Both the position numbers and the translations under genes were made by a program. The notes under the pieces were generated by a model. It searched no databases and had not been told where the DNA came from. It saw nothing but the letters and a program-made list of their open reading frames with translations. Shown piece after piece: positions 62,440-64,000 of a stretch of 64,000 bases of DNA. Source of the DNA: Entoloma clypeatum (taxonomy: Eukaryota; Basidiomycota; Agaricomycetes; Agaricales; Entolomataceae); contig OY751488.1 in the NCBI GenBank assembly GCA_963565915.1, forward strand, positions 3,782,001 through 3,846,000, given 5' to 3'. The number at the start of each line of letters is the position of its first letter. Within the stretch, counting starts at the first letter, position 1.

Positions 62440-62790
62440 TGCTGGGCACGAGGGACAGGCGTTGGGCATGTTGGGAGCGAGGGACGGCAGTTGGGCGTGA
62501 GGGACAGGTGTTGTGCACGAGGGACGCCGTTGGGCGTTAGAGACGGATGTTGTGGGTTAAGGACGGGCATTGTGCACGAGAGGCGGCCATGAGGCACGAG
62601 GGACAGTCATTGGGCACGTTGGGGGAGCAAGGGACGGTAGTTGGGCATGAGGGACGGGCGTTGTGCATGAGGGACGCCGTTGGGCGTTAGGGACGGGCAT
62701 TGTGGGTTAAGGACGGGTGTTGTGCACAAGAGGCAGCCATGGGGCATGATGGACAGCCGTTGGGCGTGAGAGGCGACGAGTGGAGGCTGG
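62440..62790 (+). repeat. GTTGGGC minisatellite, locus D
   Basis: Units such as GAGGGACGCCGTTGGGCGTT and GTTGTGCACGAGGGACG, the same family as the other loci. Two longer blocks of about 175 bases (62440-62610 and 62615-62790) resemble each other unit by unit, so a higher-order duplication has occurred. No hAT-type ends were found around it. Confidence 0.8.
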
Positions 62791-64000
62791 TGGGTCTTCC
62801 CGTCCATCTCGCCCTGTCCACCATCACATGACACTGGTAAAGTATGTGGCGAAAAAACATATTTGACTCGTGCTACATGCTCTGCTCAATGGTTCTCTTA
62901 GATACAATGGGAATGTACTTAGTAAATGGTATTGTTTTGAATAAGACATTCCCGAAGCTGTACATCCGAGAAATGAAAAGGTCAGACGAAGGTGCAAGAA
63001 ACAGCCCGAATCTCAACTTATAATCAAACTTGCCATATCTACTATGGTCGTCATTATCATTCCTCAATCTTGATGTTTTTTGCTGCATTGTATTCTTACT
63101 TGAATGTATCTTGAAGTGTAAAAATCTTGCAAATATATATATATACCCCAATCTGTATGACGAGCTGAGCTCTGATGCACATAAAATGGAATATGTTTCC
63201 ATTTATGTTTTTTTGGGAAGTTTTGTTAATAAGGCTGTCAGGATGGACAGTACAGGGAACTTGAGGGAAGAACTGTTCTAGCTATAGATCCTGTGAGTTG
63301 ACAAGAACCAGCCAGAAATATGTCTTTCTTTTTTATGTCTTTTGCAGAGAAACATATTATAGAGTGGCGCTGCGCAGGCGGCAGGCCATGCACCCATCAA
63401 CCATGACAAAAATAGATGCCAAGAAATCCCTTGATGGGACCAAGATTGTAACCTTGCACCACCAGGGCGCGAGAAGCAACTGTCAAGATGACAGCGTGTG
63501 ATGAAGCTAGAGCTGATATATCAGAGGCCATGATATATCGGACCTATAATGACAACTCATGATGTATCACGCTTGAGCTGTAGTTACAATTGTTTGATAT
63601 ATCAATACTACGTCTAGGGCTCTTGATGCATCTTGACATCCTCGAATAGATGAGTTCATCCAGGTGATTGTGGAATTTGTTCGCTCATCTGGCATTGAAT
63701 TTACGAGGATGGAGAAGATCTTGCAGGCAAGCATCTGTAGGAATACATTGTTTGATTTGGCAAGGCACCATCTGAGTCGTTTAGGTACTCACTGAAAGAA
63801 TGCTGCCGAGAGGATGTGTTGCGAGCCGACGCCACCATTCGAGAGGATTCCTAGGTCCAAGCTCAAAATCAGCCTTGCTAAAAGGATATTCACCTTTCCA
63901 GAACACGGTAATCTGTTTTTTGGAATCCTCAATTAAAGTGCCAAAATCTCAGCTCTTGAGAGCTGAGTCGATTGAGGCATCCGGCTTTCCTTCAGCGTAC
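62791..64000. other. Gene-poor right edge
   Basis: I see no gene I can support. ORFs at 62873-63202 (minus) and 63030-63281 (plus) overlap in antisense and have no motif. GATATATC-type motifs cluster at 63508-63600. Confidence 0.4.

Overview
This window looks like a piece of a transposon-rich Agaricomycete (mushroom-forming basidiomycete) genome. The evidence is dense short introns of about 50 nt with GT..AG ends, conserved fungal housekeeping genes (TOR kinase, DSC1/TUL1 E3 ligase, NNF1 kinetochore protein, a VPS62-like protein), and families expanded in agarics: a TPR-CHAT protein, a Plavaka-type transposase, a DUF6532 protein and a chromodomain Ty3/gypsy element. The genus cannot be named from the sequence alone.

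Layout, left half. Positions 1-4577 repeat 10197-14773 base for base wherever compared (offset 10196), stop exactly at a 200-N gap (4578-4777), and carry the C-terminal half of TOR. A complete TOR gene follows (5938-14629), then a TPR-CHAT (caspase-like) gene broken by one frameshift and two stops (15513-20801). Positions 20931-25001 and 36920-39030 are two related hAT-like non-autonomous elements with TAGTG-type inverted ends and 8-bp target duplications. Each carries a GTTGGGC minisatellite and a conserved AT-rich core; the first is split by a 1638-bp unknown insertion. Between them lie a further GTTGGGC minisatellite, a solo LTR with 5-bp duplication CAGCA (28464-28834), and a full Ty3/gypsy element (29508-36580, duplication GTCGG). 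The gypsy element has gag, a -1 slippery site, pol with a chromodomain, and a spliced antisense ORF with a cysteine cluster and a basic stretch.

Layout, right half. A Plavaka transposase (minus strand) is head to head with a DUF6532 gene (plus strand). After a foldback MITE and a gene-poor stretch come VPS62-like, a partial DSC1 duplicate, an unknown gene, the full DSC1/TUL1 gene, a seven-helix rhodopsin-like membrane protein, NNF1, a tRNA-Lys(CTT) with a 9-nt intron, a small hypothetical gene, and a final minisatellite.

The housekeeping genes do not form a pathway together; the window reads as conserved genes separated by transposon islands. The strongest cross-cutting signal is CpG decay. 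All seven base differences between the two gypsy LTRs are CG versus TG/CA, and four of four pol/gag stop interruptions, plus the one in the Plavaka transposase, fit CGA (Arg) to TGA.
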